Assembly (NCBI RefSeq): GCF_003236175.1
Contig: NZ_QKTW01000003.1
Coordinates: forward strand, 338,085 to 402,084
DNA length: 64,000 bases
Direction: 5' to 3'
Source: Taibaiella soli
Lineage (GTDB): Bacteria; Bacteroidota; Bacteroidia; Chitinophagales; Chitinophagaceae
Shown here: one piece after another, positions 36,735-45,293 of the stretch
Layout: the number at the start of each line of letters is the position of its first letter
How positions within the stretch are numbered: the stretch's first letter is position 1
Notes under the pieces: generated by a model
Database searches by the model: none
What the model was told of the DNA's origin: nothing
The model's input: the letters and a program-made list of their open reading frames with translations, nothing else
Translations under genes and position numbers: made by a program

Positions 36735-36817
36735 TGTTTAAAGTTATCGCCGATTTTTAATTCAGAAGGCAAAAATCAAAAGTTGATATCATTCGCGTTG
36801 TAAAACCGTTTTGTGGG

Positions 36818-36846
36818 TTGGAATGTTTATTTATTATTTATTTTTG
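36818..36846 (+). promoter_or_regulatory. Candidate promoter giving a leaderless transcript
   Basis: TTG (36818-36820), 18 nt, then TATTTTTG (36839-36846), an exact TAnnTTTG box. Transcription would start about 7 nt after the box, at or next to the ATG at 36854. Confidence 0.45.
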
Positions 36847-36853
36847 TTATGCT

Positions 36854-37900
36854 ATGAAAAGCAAACTATTCAACCATCTGATGGCGGCGTGCCTGTTTGT
36901 TTTATTTGCGTATCCGACTTACGCATGTACCCGCGTGGTGTATAAAGGCCCGGAAGGGACAGTTATTACTGCCAGGTCAATGGATTGGAGTGAAGACGTA
37001 CGCAGCAATCTATGGGTTTTTCCGCGAGGCATGCAGCGCAGTGGTGAGGTAGGACCAGCTTCAATAAAATGGACATCAAAATATGGCAGTGTAATAGCCT
37101 CGGGTTACGACATCTCTACTACTGACGGTATGAACGAGAAAGGTCTGGTGGCAAATGTCCTTTGGTTGGCGGAGTCTGAATATCCTAAATGGAATGGTAA
37201 AACGCCCGGACTCTCCATAGCAGCATGGGCCCAGTATGTATTGGATAATTTTACAACGGTAAGCGAAGCGGTGACAGCATTGGGCAAAGAAGACTTTACG
37301 ATTGTAACCGCTAACGTTCCTGGTCAACCGAGATTGACGACTTTACATCTTTCCCTTTCCGATGCAACGGGCGATAATGCCATTTTTGAATACATCGGCG
37401 GTAAGCTGGTGATTCATCATGACCCTTCTTATCAGGTCATGACTAATTCGCCGGCGTTTGATAAGCAACTGGCGTTAAATGAATATTGGAAAGAGATAGG
37501 CGGGACTACCATGTTGCCCGGTACCAATCGGGCAGCAGATCGTTTTGTGCGCGCATCGTTTTATGTACACGCTATTCCGCAGACAGCCGATACCCGCATT
37601 GCGATTGCGTCAATGTTTAGTGTGATTCGCAATTGTTCAGTTCCTTTTGGTATAACTACTCCTGATCAGCCGAATATTTCATCGACGCGCTGGAGAACGG
37701 TTGCGGACAGCAAGAATAAGGTTTATTATTTCGAATCGGTTTTAACGCCAAATACATTTTGGGTTGATTTTAAAAACATAGACTTCTCGGAAACAGCAAA
37801 GGTGAAAAAACTGTCGCTGGTCAATAACGAGGCCTATTCCGGTGATGCATCCAGACAGTTTAAAGATGCCGCAGCTTTTAAGTTTGAAGGGCTTAATTGA
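36854..37900 (+). CDS. Linear-amide C-N hydrolase, choloylglycine hydrolase family (Ntn)
   Basis: 348 residues from the ATG at 36854 (MKSKLFNHLM); the longer frame would read through the promoter. The signal peptide ends at TYA|CTRVVY, so Cys25 becomes the N-terminal nucleophile typical of Ntn hydrolases. Then ITARSMDWSED (the conserved Arg/Asp substrate residues), GMNEKGL, and NSPAF with the Asn of the oxyanion hole. Family members cleave bile salts, penicillin V or acyl-homoserine lactones; location is periplasmic. The natural substrate is unknown. Confidence 0.9.
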   Translation: MKSKLFNHLMAACLFVLFAYPTYACTRVVYKGPEGTVITARSMDWSEDVRSNLWVFPRGMQRSGEVGPASIKWTSKYGSVIASGYDISTTDGMNEKGLVANVLWLAESEYPKWNGKTPGLSIAAWAQYVLDNFTTVSEAVTALGKEDFTIVTANVPGQPRLTTLHLSLSDATGDNAIFEYIGGKLVIHHDPSYQVMTNSPAFDKQLALNEYWKEIGGTTMLPGTNRAADRFVRASFYVHAIPQTADTRIAIASMFSVIRNCSVPFGITTPDQPNISSTRWRTVADSKNKVYYFESVLTPNTFWVDFKNIDFSETAKVKKLSLVNNEAYSGDASRQFKDAAAFKFEGLN

Positions 37901-38102
37901 TGGGATATTCGAACTTCTTAGTTGAAAAATATGCCCGAACACTTTTGGGAAGTAAGTTTTACCGAATTCGTCCAACGCTCCCTAATTTTTGTTATTTATA
38001 AGGCAATTTTCGGTTATTCTTTATCACCGTGTAATCATTGTATTGTTTCTGTGTCTTATCTTTAGGATGGAGAGCATTTTTACGGTTTAAAAATAGTATA
38101 CA

Positions 38103-38900
38103 GTGAATATTACTACGAAAAATAACGTTCGTATTCTGGGAAACGAACGTGCAGACCAGACAATAGTATTCGGACACGGTTTTGGAACAGATCAGACTTC
38201 TTTTGCGGAAGTGGTGAAAGGATTTGAAAACGATTATCGCATTGTGTTGTACGATAACGTTGGCGGTGGTAAATCTGATATAAATGCGTTTAGTCTGGCG
38301 CGCTACAGCACGCTTAATGGTTACGTAACAGATCTCCTCGATATTCTGCAGGAATATCAGCTGGAAAATGTCAACTATGTTGGGCATTCTGTAAACGGTA
38401 TGGTGAGTTTGCTATCCTCCATTAAATCGCCAAAGCATTTTTCGAAACTGATTCTGTTAGGCGCATCACCACGTTACCTGAACGACCTGCCGGAATATAC
38501 AGGCGGATTTGATCAGCCAAGTCTGGATGCGCTTTATCAGACCATGGATACAAATTACTATGCCTGGGTGAGCGGTTTTTCCAAACTCGTGATGGATAAT
38601 CATGATCGCCCTGAGTTGGCGGCACAGTTTGCAGAAACGCTTTCGGCTGTACGTCCTGATATCGCATTGTCTGTTGCTAAAGTTATTTTCCAGACCGATC
38701 ACAGAGGCGACTTATCCAGCGTCAATATTCCAACGTTTATTTTGCAGACAACACACGATGTGGCAGTTCCTGAAAGTGTGGGTGATTATCTGAATAACGC
38801 AATTGTGGGAAGTAAGCTGACGAAGGTAAAAGCGAAGGGCCATTTTCCGCAGATCAGTTCACCGCAGGAAGTAATTGACGCGGTACGTTCATTTATTTAG
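38103..38900 (+). CDS. RsbQ/KAI2-like alpha/beta hydrolase
   Basis: 265 residues from a GTG start. The catalytic triad is Ser96 in GHSVNGM, Asp219 in TTHDVAVP and His247 in KGHFPQ, the same spacing that I recall for RsbQ of B. subtilis and the plant karrikin/strigolactone receptors. The oxyanion segment is FGHGFGTDQ. In RsbQ-RsbP the hydrolase makes or passes a small-molecule signal to a PAS-containing partner. Here a PAS hybrid histidine kinase gene begins 33 bp downstream, so the pair is probably a sensing module. Confidence 0.9.
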   Translation: MNITTKNNVRILGNERADQTIVFGHGFGTDQTSFAEVVKGFENDYRIVLYDNVGGGKSDINAFSLARYSTLNGYVTDLLDILQEYQLENVNYVGHSVNGMVSLLSSIKSPKHFSKLILLGASPRYLNDLPEYTGGFDQPSLDALYQTMDTNYYAWVSGFSKLVMDNHDRPELAAQFAETLSAVRPDIALSVAKVIFQTDHRGDLSSVNIPTFILQTTHDVAVPESVGDYLNNAIVGSKLTKVKAKGHFPQISSPQEVIDAVRSFI

Positions 38901-38933
38901 CAAGCAGTTTTTTAAAATTAATACCAGGCAGCC

Positions 38934-41414
38934 TTGATCAACTGGCAGACACAAACGTTAGATTTTATGCTCCGGACGGGCAAATGGGCGATGAATTATA
39001 GTCCCGTTAAAGTCCTGGAGGAAGCTATTTTATTGCTGAAAGATATTGCGAAAGCAGACCTTGCTTTGATATTCCGCATAGATGATAACTACACTGCACG
39101 GTCGGTGTATGCTAATCCGCCTAGATGGAATGATCTGATAGTAAATCCGCAGCCGTTGCGAAAATTATTTCACGACAGCGATGCCGACGTTTATCTCCTG
39201 CAGGATCAGCGCATGCTGGAAACCTTATTCTCCGGTAGTTTTAATCATATCGGAAGTGCATGTTTACTTTATGTCAATGAAGAAAATCTTCAGGCTGTTT
39301 TCTTTTTGGGCTGGGAACATAACATCTCCGTCGATGAGGAATTGCAAAGCTTTATGACGCATGCGCGCAACCGGATTGCCGAGTTGCTCTGGCAGTGTGA
39401 ATTGCGCATTTCCCTGGATAATACAAAAGTCCATTTTAACGCAATCCTCGATACGATTCCGCAGTCGGTAATCTTTATTGATAATACAGGAAAAGACGGC
39501 TGGGTAAATCCGCATGCTGCAAGTATGATTGGTCTGGATCATCCTGGTCCGCAGAAACCGGAAATACTGGCGGCAACAATGGCCGGATGGCGCAGTAAAG
39601 CCACTAATATTGATGAGATCAATCAACGGGCAATGGCGTTGTTTGGCATGGGCGTTGGTGTTGTAAAAGACTGGGTTTGGCGTTTTGATGAGCCGCAGCA
39701 GCATATTCTGAATGTGTCTTGCGTGCCGATTAATTCAGCATATCTGAAAGGCTGGCTTTGGGTATTTGAAGATATCACGTCGATGTATCTGGCGAATGAA
39801 CATCTTACCGACCTCAACGTGAAACTGCATCAGGAAACCGAACGCGCGGATAAAGAGAATAAAGCAAAATCAGAATTCCTCGCGAATATGAGTCATGAAA
39901 TCCGCACGCCGATGAATGGCGTGATTGGGATGGCCAGTTTGCTGATGAATACAACGCTCGATGACGAACAAAAAGATTTTGTTGATACTATTCGCCTGAG
40001 CGGCGATACACTGCTGACGCTGATCAATGATTTACTCGATTTTTCTAAAATTGAATCGGGCGGACTTGAACTGGAGCAACAGCCGTTTGTGTTACGCAGT
40101 GTAATCGAGGAAACTTTCGACCTGCTTTCGGTGGCAGCCAATAAAAAACAACTCGACTTACTATATCTGATAGAGCCGGACGTGCCTGCTGAGATTGTCG
40201 GCGACATTACGCGCATGCGTCAGATACTGGTGAATCTGGTTTCAAATGGCATCAAGTTTACCGAAAAAGGGCAGGTGTACATTTCTGTGCAGCTCAATAA
40301 ACGCACACCAGACGGCAGGGTAGAGCTGGAATTTAAAGTACAGGACAGCGGTATAGGCATTCCTGCTGATAAATTTGACAGACTATTCCGCAATTTCTCT
40401 CAGGTAGATGCTTCCACCACCAGACGTTATGGTGGCACCGGCTTAGGGCTTGCCATTTCCAAGCGATTGGTAGAACTGATGCGGGGAAATATCTGGGTAA
40501 ATAGTAAAGAAGGCGTGGGTACGTCTTTTCATTTTACCGTTGACGTCCTGCAAAATAATGGACCGTCAGTACAAGTACAGGAACCGCTGCCATTGCAGGA
40601 ATTAAGCACCCGTAAAATCCTGGTGCTCGATGATAATGAAATCAATCTGCTGATTCTTAAAAAGCAGTTTGAATACTGGAATATCGCGATCGATACATTT
40701 GCAACCGTTCCGGAAGCGATTACGGCAATGCAGGAGAAAAAGTATGATATCGCACTGATTGATCTGCTGATGCCGGTTACAGATGGTATAGGTACTGCTA
40801 AAGAGATAAAGGCAAATCCGAAAATTGCAGGAGTGCCGTTGATTTTATTTAGCTCGGCATATGGGTTCAATCATATGACGGCTGATGATAAAGCCATGTT
40901 TACAGCGATACTGGATAAGCCAATCAAACATTCTTATCTACTCAAAGTAATGGGCAAAGCGCTGGGGCACACAAAAGCTTCCGAATTAATTACTACATCG
41001 GAAAGCAGAGAATTGAAACCAATGAAGATAAATATTCTTATAGCAGAGGATAATGTAATCAACCAGAAGCTAATTACGAAAGTGCTGCAAACAATGGGTT
41101 ACAACGCAGATGTGGTAGCGAATGGACGTGAGGCGGTCGAAGCCTTAGAACGCATACCTTACGATCTCATTCTAATGGACATGCAGATGCCGGAAATGGA
41201 TGGCATCGAGGCTACGCGTGAGATCCGACGTATTTATGATGGTGATTATCGTCCGCTGATCATTGCAATGACGGCGAGTGTATACGAGGAAGATAAAGAA
41301 CTCTGTTATGCGGCTGGTATGGATGACTATTTACTGAAGCCTTTTAAACTCGATGATGTGAGTGAGAAGTTTGGTAAGTGGGCGCATCTTTTCACCTCCT
41401 CTGGCTCCTCTTAA
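38934..41414 (+). CDS. PAS-containing hybrid histidine kinase with two receiver domains
   Basis: 826 residues, TTG start. The N-terminal ~170 residues are GAF-like, and a PAS domain follows at ~175-290 (ILDTIPQSVIFID). The HisKA domain is FLANMSHEIRTPMNG with phospho-His 321. The HATPase spans ~430-550 (NLVSNGIKFT, DSGIGIP, GGTGLGLAI). REC1 has Asp610 (IALIDLLMP) and REC2 Asp749 (LILMDMQMP) with its Lys in LLKPF. No transmembrane helix, so it senses a cytoplasmic signal. No HPt or output-regulator gene is adjacent. The partner upstream is the RsbQ-like hydrolase. Confidence 0.93.
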   Translation: MINWQTQTLDFMLRTGKWAMNYSPVKVLEEAILLLKDIAKADLALIFRIDDNYTARSVYANPPRWNDLIVNPQPLRKLFHDSDADVYLLQDQRMLETLFSGSFNHIGSACLLYVNEENLQAVFFLGWEHNISVDEELQSFMTHARNRIAELLWQCELRISLDNTKVHFNAILDTIPQSVIFIDNTGKDGWVNPHAASMIGLDHPGPQKPEILAATMAGWRSKATNIDEINQRAMALFGMGVGVVKDWVWRFDEPQQHILNVSCVPINSAYLKGWLWVFEDITSMYLANEHLTDLNVKLHQETERADKENKAKSEFLANMSHEIRTPMNGVIGMASLLMNTTLDDEQKDFVDTIRLSGDTLLTLINDLLDFSKIESGGLELEQQPFVLRSVIEETFDLLSVAANKKQLDLLYLIEPDVPAEIVGDITRMRQILVNLVSNGIKFTEKGQVYISVQLNKRTPDGRVELEFKVQDSGIGIPADKFDRLFRNFSQVDASTTRRYGGTGLGLAISKRLVELMRGNIWVNSKEGVGTSFHFTVDVLQNNGPSVQVQEPLPLQELSTRKILVLDDNEINLLILKKQFEYWNIAIDTFATVPEAITAMQEKKYDIALIDLLMPVTDGIGTAKEIKANPKIAGVPLILFSSAYGFNHMTADDKAMFTAILDKPIKHSYLLKVMGKALGHTKASELITTSESRELKPMKINILIAEDNVINQKLITKVLQTMGYNADVVANGREAVEALERIPYDLILMDMQMPEMDGIEATREIRRIYDGDYRPLIIAMTASVYEEDKELCYAAGMDDYLLKPFKLDDVSEKFGKWAHLFTSSGSS

Positions 41415-41461
41415 GGGAGAAGAACTTCCGGCGCATTGCCAGAAGTTTGGTTACACGTGTT

Positions 41462-41537
41462 TGTCACTCTGATGAACGAAGCGTCCCGCGTAATTTGGAA
41501 TAACCCGGTATTGTCGATCCAAATTCTGCGGGACTTC
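41462..41537. repeat. REP-like hairpin with TTTGTCACnCTGA motif
   Basis: A TTTGTCACTCTGATGAACG word precedes a nested hairpin: GTCCCGC (41483-41489) with GCGGGAC (41528-41534), and AATTTGGA (41492-41499) with TCCAAATT (41518-41525). It lies between convergent kinase and OsmC genes and may serve both as terminator. Related words occur at 46133, 56211 and 58585. Confidence 0.65.
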
Positions 41538-41562
41538 TCCTATCGTCAAAGCGAAACAGAAA

Positions 41563-41997
41563 TCAGACATCAGCGATTGTGTGTGCCATCTCTGTCACCA
41601 CCTCACTAGGTGTGCCCAGCAAGCGATGCAGCGGGCAGGCATCTGCAATCTGAATCAATTTCGTGCGTTGTTCTTCAGTCAGGTCATTGCCCAGATCGAG
41701 ACGGCAGTAAAATGTATTGACGCCAGAAGCTGCATCTGCGGCTTTTACCAGACTCACGTTTACTTTTATCTGTTCTACTTTCCAGTCCTTTCGTTTCAGA
41801 TACATACGCAGCGTAATGGCGGTGCAGGAAGCAAGTGCCATACATAAATATTCCGCTGGCGAAGGACCCGCATCTTTACCGCCTATGGTCAGCGGTTCGT
41901 CCGCAACCGTAATGTGATCGCCGACCTTCATTTGTGTAGTAAAAACATCGCCGATATTGGTGGCTTCTACCGTTGCTGTGATTTTTGTTATGGACAT
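41563..41997 (-). CDS. OsmC-family protein
   Basis: 144 residues from the ATG ending at 41997 (MSITKITATVEA). A 41-codon upstream extension reads HIHHIRHVQHV and comes from AATGTG repeats, so it was rejected. The two redox cysteines of OsmC/Ohr proteins are present: Cys58 in MALASCTA and Cys121 in ADACPLHRLLG, with SPAEYL before the first. These proteins reduce organic or lipid hydroperoxides, or act in redox homeostasis, in the cytoplasm. Confidence 0.9.
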   Translation of the reverse strand: MSITKITATVEATNIGDVFTTQMKVGDHITVADEPLTIGGKDAGPSPAEYLCMALASCTAITLRMYLKRKDWKVEQIKVNVSLVKAADAASGVNTFYCRLDLGNDLTEEQRTKLIQIADACPLHRLLGTPSEVVTEMAHTIADV

Positions 41998-42195
41998 CGT
42001 TTGGGATTTGTTACTTGAAATTAGGCATAAATGTCTGATGTCTGATTTTTCGAGCGATGATTTGGAGGGAACGTGTTGTACATGTCGAATGTGATGAATG
42101 TGCGGAATCTCGTTTGGCACTTTTAATAATGATAAAATAGTAGTAAAATAAAATATTATTTGTATCGTTATAGTATCAACTAAAACTCTTTCAAA

Positions 42196-42927
42196 TTGAA
42201 GTACACTTCCCTTATCCTTCTGTTTTTTGCTATTAGCTTTTCCTCATTTGCCCAACATACGGAAGATATACCTACACCATCTGGCATGCGGTCTTTTATG
42301 ATAGGAGAGAAGAATGTAGATGCGACGCTCCTAAGCTGGAAAGACTGGAACAAAGAATATCAGTTCGGGCAGCAGCCGTTTAAGAATTGGAAAAACAGAA
42401 GAGCGCCGTTAGGATTTAATTACACTGCTGAGCTAATAAGGGATACTACTTTAAAATTGAAATCAGATTCTGCGCGCTGGGCCGTAGCAAGATTTGTTCC
42501 TGGTTATCGTATTCTCGCAATGTGGGGCTGTGGAACTGCTGCGAATTTCTGCCAGTGGCAGCATATTGAAATGATTTTTCACAACGGATTGCTGATCAAT
42601 TTTACGGCGGATGCAGATCCTATGGTTTATAAAGTAATGACAGCGAAAAATGGACAGCCAAGGATTGTTACGAAAAAAGATACCATAGCCAAGTACGTGC
42701 CTACAATGGGTAAAATTGCACATTTTGCGATGGACACTACCTGGTATGTATGGCGGAGTGGAAACAATAAAGCTGAATTAACGGTAGCCGATTATCTGGA
42801 TAGCAAATTCATGAAACGTAAATCAACAGTGCTGGTAATCTCAGACTCTGTAAGCACTGCCGCCTACGAACAACAGGTACGACAGCAGATGGCGGAACTG
42901 AAGAGAAAAGCAATTGCACAGAAATAA
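42196..42927 (+). CDS. Exported protein of unknown function
   Basis: 243 residues from a TTG start; no ATG fits the signal peptide. The signal peptide ends near FSSFAQ. The mature part has a YRILAMWGCGTAANFCQWQHIEMIF-type segment (CGT and C pair) and a C-terminal helical, charged tail (YEQQVRQQMAELKRK). I do not know the family. It stands alone, flanked by AATGTG-type repeats, with a terminator hairpin 90 bp downstream. Confidence 0.65.
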   Translation: MKYTSLILLFFAISFSSFAQHTEDIPTPSGMRSFMIGEKNVDATLLSWKDWNKEYQFGQQPFKNWKNRRAPLGFNYTAELIRDTTLKLKSDSARWAVARFVPGYRILAMWGCGTAANFCQWQHIEMIFHNGLLINFTADADPMVYKVMTAKNGQPRIVTKKDTIAKYVPTMGKIAHFAMDTTWYVWRSGNNKAELTVADYLDSKFMKRKSTVLVISDSVSTAAYEQQVRQQMAELKRKAIAQK

Positions 42928-43014
42928 GATCTGGGTAATGTGCTAGAACATATCGCACTGGTTAAACACATTCGATCAAAAAATCAGCGATCGGCAATTG
43001 GTAATTTATAATAA

Positions 43015-43042
43015 AAAAGAGGCATCGTAAGATGCCTCTTTT
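43015..43042 (+). terminator. Hairpin terminator
   Basis: AAAAGAGGCATC (43015-43026) and GATGCCTCTTTT (43031-43042), 12-bp stem with a GTAA loop. It is convergently usable by the plus-strand unknown gene and by pepD on the minus strand. Confidence 0.85.
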
Positions 43043-43095
43043 GGGTATCAAGCTATTTAATCGCAGTCACTACTTTTAGGTTTTGACTTTTGAAT

Positions 43096-44550
43096 TTACT
43101 CCGGAATGTTCTTCAATGTTTCCAGCAAATATTTCCAGAATTTCTGTACCGAGCTAATCTGAACACGTTCGTCCGGAGAGTGTGCGCCGAAAATGTTTGG
43201 ACCAAAGGATATCATTTCCATTTTAGGATAATTGCCACCAATGATGCCACATTCCAGACCAGCGTGTACCGCGTTGACGTGTGCGGATTCGCCAAACAAT
43301 TGTTTATAAAGATCACTCATCACTTTCACAATTGCAGAATCCGGTTTTGGTTGCCAGCCCGGATATTCCCCACTGTATTTTGAAGAAGCACCCATCAGGC
43401 CAAAAGCGCATGAAATAGCGTCTGCGAGATCATATTTTTCGCTGTCTACAGAGCCGCGTGTAAGGCATTGCAGGCTATAGTTTCCGTCTTTGATGAGAAT
43501 ACGGGAAAGGTTGTTAGATGTTTGTACCAGTCCGCTGATTTCAGGGCTCATGCGATAAATGCCGAATGGACAGGCATACACAGCACGCAGCATTTTATAC
43601 TGGAAATCGGCCGACATAACTTTTGCTGGCATAGATTCGGCATCAACTGTTACTGCCAGGTTTGGATCAGTAGTTTTGAATTCGTCTTGTAAAGTCGCGG
43701 CCAGCTTTTGAATGGATTCTTTTACGCCAGCCTGATCTTTATCAGCAATTGTAACAACCGCAACTGATTCGCGTGGAATGGCATTGCGCAAGCTACCACC
43801 GTCGATGCTGCTGATACCAATTGTGAAATCTTTGGTGAGATTAAACAGAATACGGTTCATCAGCTTGTTGGCATTACCACGACCCAGATGAATGTCACCG
43901 CCAGAGTGCCCGCCAGTCAGACCTTTTACCATGATGCGCAGCGCAGTGTTGCCCGTTGGTGCTACTTGTTCGTAATCGCCCTGTGCAGTAATATCTACAC
44001 CACCGGCACAGCCGATGGTAAGATCTGTATCTTCTTCTGTATCCAGATTGAGCATGATATTGCCATGCAGCATGCCTGGTTTCAGAGATAATGCACCGGT
44101 CATGCCGGTTTCTTCATCAATGGTAAATAAAGCTTCCAGCGCAGGATGTGCAATATCTGCAGACGCCAGAATGCTCATGATTGTGGCGACGCCAATGCCG
44201 TTGTCTGCACCGAGTGTTGTGCCTTTTGCTTTCACCCAGTCACCATCTACGTACATTTCGATGCCTTGCGTATCAAAATCGAAATTGCTGTCGCGGTTCT
44301 TCTGATGCACCATATCGAGGTGGCTCTGCATTACAATTGGCTGGCGGTTTTCCATGCCTTTCGTCGCAGGTTTGCGGATAATTACATTGCCTACTTCGTC
44401 TACTGTTGTTTCCAGCTTCAGACTTTCACCGAAAGCTTTCATCCAGGCCACCACTTTTTGTTCTTTCTTAGATGCACGCGGAATTGCGTTCAGTTCTGTA
44501 AAATAAGACCACAGCGGTTCAGGCGCCAGCTGTTTTATAGCATCATTCAT
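43096..44550 (-). CDS. pepD: Aminoacyl-histidine dipeptidase (M20, PepD)
   Basis: 484 residues, the usual PepD length. Zinc-site segments of the M20 fold are in order: MQSHLDMVHQK (His and Asp), LGADNGIGVA (bridging Asp), IDEETGMTGA (catalytic Glu), and HAGLECG near the C-terminus. The lid (dimerisation) domain is inserted at about 210-390. It hydrolyses Xaa-His dipeptides (carnosinase-like) in the cytosol. It lies alone, between a shared terminator and the repeat-rich gap upstream. Confidence 0.95.
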   Translation of the reverse strand: MNDAIKQLAPEPLWSYFTELNAIPRASKKEQKVVAWMKAFGESLKLETTVDEVGNVIIRKPATKGMENRQPIVMQSHLDMVHQKNRDSNFDFDTQGIEMYVDGDWVKAKGTTLGADNGIGVATIMSILASADIAHPALEALFTIDEETGMTGALSLKPGMLHGNIMLNLDTEEDTDLTIGCAGGVDITAQGDYEQVAPTGNTALRIMVKGLTGGHSGGDIHLGRGNANKLMNRILFNLTKDFTIGISSIDGGSLRNAIPRESVAVVTIADKDQAGVKESIQKLAATLQDEFKTTDPNLAVTVDAESMPAKVMSADFQYKMLRAVYACPFGIYRMSPEISGLVQTSNNLSRILIKDGNYSLQCLTRGSVDSEKYDLADAISCAFGLMGASSKYSGEYPGWQPKPDSAIVKVMSDLYKQLFGESAHVNAVHAGLECGIIGGNYPKMEMISFGPNIFGAHSPDERVQISSVQKFWKYLLETLKNIPE

Positions 44551-44690
44551 TGTTGAATATTTATCAGGTTCGGAATGGATGCTAAAGTAAGCAATTACAG
44601 GTCACAGTGGACAATTGACAATTGATAGTTGATTGTGGATGGTTGATCCCTGATAGTTCGTCATACGCTACAATTTCCCCCAAAAATAAA

Positions 44691-44715
44691 AACGCGGAGC
44701 CTACTGGTCCGCGTT
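44691..44715 (-). terminator. Orphan hairpin terminator on the minus strand
   Basis: AACGCGGA (44691-44698) pairs with TCCGCGTT (44708-44715). On the minus strand it is followed by TTTTATTTTT. The nearest minus-strand gene upstream (thioesterase) is ~580 bp away, so the transcript it ends may arise from the repeat region 44720-45290. Confidence 0.7.
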
Positions 44716-44764
44716 AGAATAAAGTACAAAGGTTTTTCGGAAAAGGGAAGAAAAATAGGGTTCC

Positions 44765-44965
44765 GGGTTCATTAATTACTTACGGGTCGACAGGTCGCTC
44801 TTGCGGGTTGACAGGTTTTTTACTGAGGGTCTAACGGTCGTTAATTTCGGATTTGATAGGTACTTTATTCAGGGCTCAGTAGGCAAAATCCAGGGTTGTC
44901 AGGTAAAATTTATTCGGGGTTAACTAGGTATTTTTGTAAGGCTTATTTGGTACTGCAATAAAATC
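44765..44965. repeat. Degenerate ~22-bp tandem repeat, about 8-9 units
   Basis: Units begin with GGGTT/GGGTC and continue with a core like GACAGGTA followed by 8-10 T-rich bases. Successive starts fall near 44765, 44784, 44805, 44827, 44848, 44871, 44892 and 44916. Lengths vary 19-25 bp and identity is low, so it is not CRISPR. No coding frame spans it. Confidence 0.7.
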
Positions 44966-44984
44966 TTCCACAAAGAAACGCCGC

Positions 44985-45020
44985 GCCGTTCGTTCGGAAC
45001 GAATTTCCTTGACGAACGGC
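44985..45020. repeat. Inverted repeat GCCGTTCGT ... ACGAACGGC
   Basis: GCCGTTCGT (44985-44993) and ACGAACGGC (45012-45020), 18-nt loop with further internal pairing. No T-run, so it is a poor terminator. It sits at the end of the 22-bp tandem array. Confidence 0.6.
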
Positions 45021-45170
45021 ATGGTTTTTCTACTAACGGCGGAATTTTGACGATTTATCCTGAAAAATTGAGAATTTGTCGTGTCATGTGGAAATGTTTC
45101 CTCATGTATGCCTCTCTGGTGGCGGGTTTCAGTTGGGTGTTTTAAATTATATGTCTGGAGTAGGAGTGCT

Positions 45171-45284
45171 ACGTTTTAAGTTGTATGTTTTAAGTTATAC
45201 GTTTTAAGTTTTACATGATTGACCATTCACCATTGACCATTCACCATTGACCATTCACTGTTGTCCTTTCACCATTGACCATTG
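45171..45284. repeat. Two adjoining short-period tandem repeats
   Basis: First, ACGTTTTAAGTT-like units with a period of about 14-15 bp (45171-45215), then ATTGACCATTCACC units with a 14-bp period (45217-45284). They lie directly after the thioesterase stop. Similar words recur at 46004-46056, 54090-54116, 56320-56345 and 58198-58232. The rest of the 44551-45293 gap holds no gene that I can support. Confidence 0.75.
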
Positions 45285-45293
45285 CGCGCTCTA

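Noticed and set aside
44765..44965. Possible CRISPR array
   Set aside because: Repeat units are degenerate, 19-25 bp in total, with no identical repeats and no room for spacers. No cas gene is nearby.
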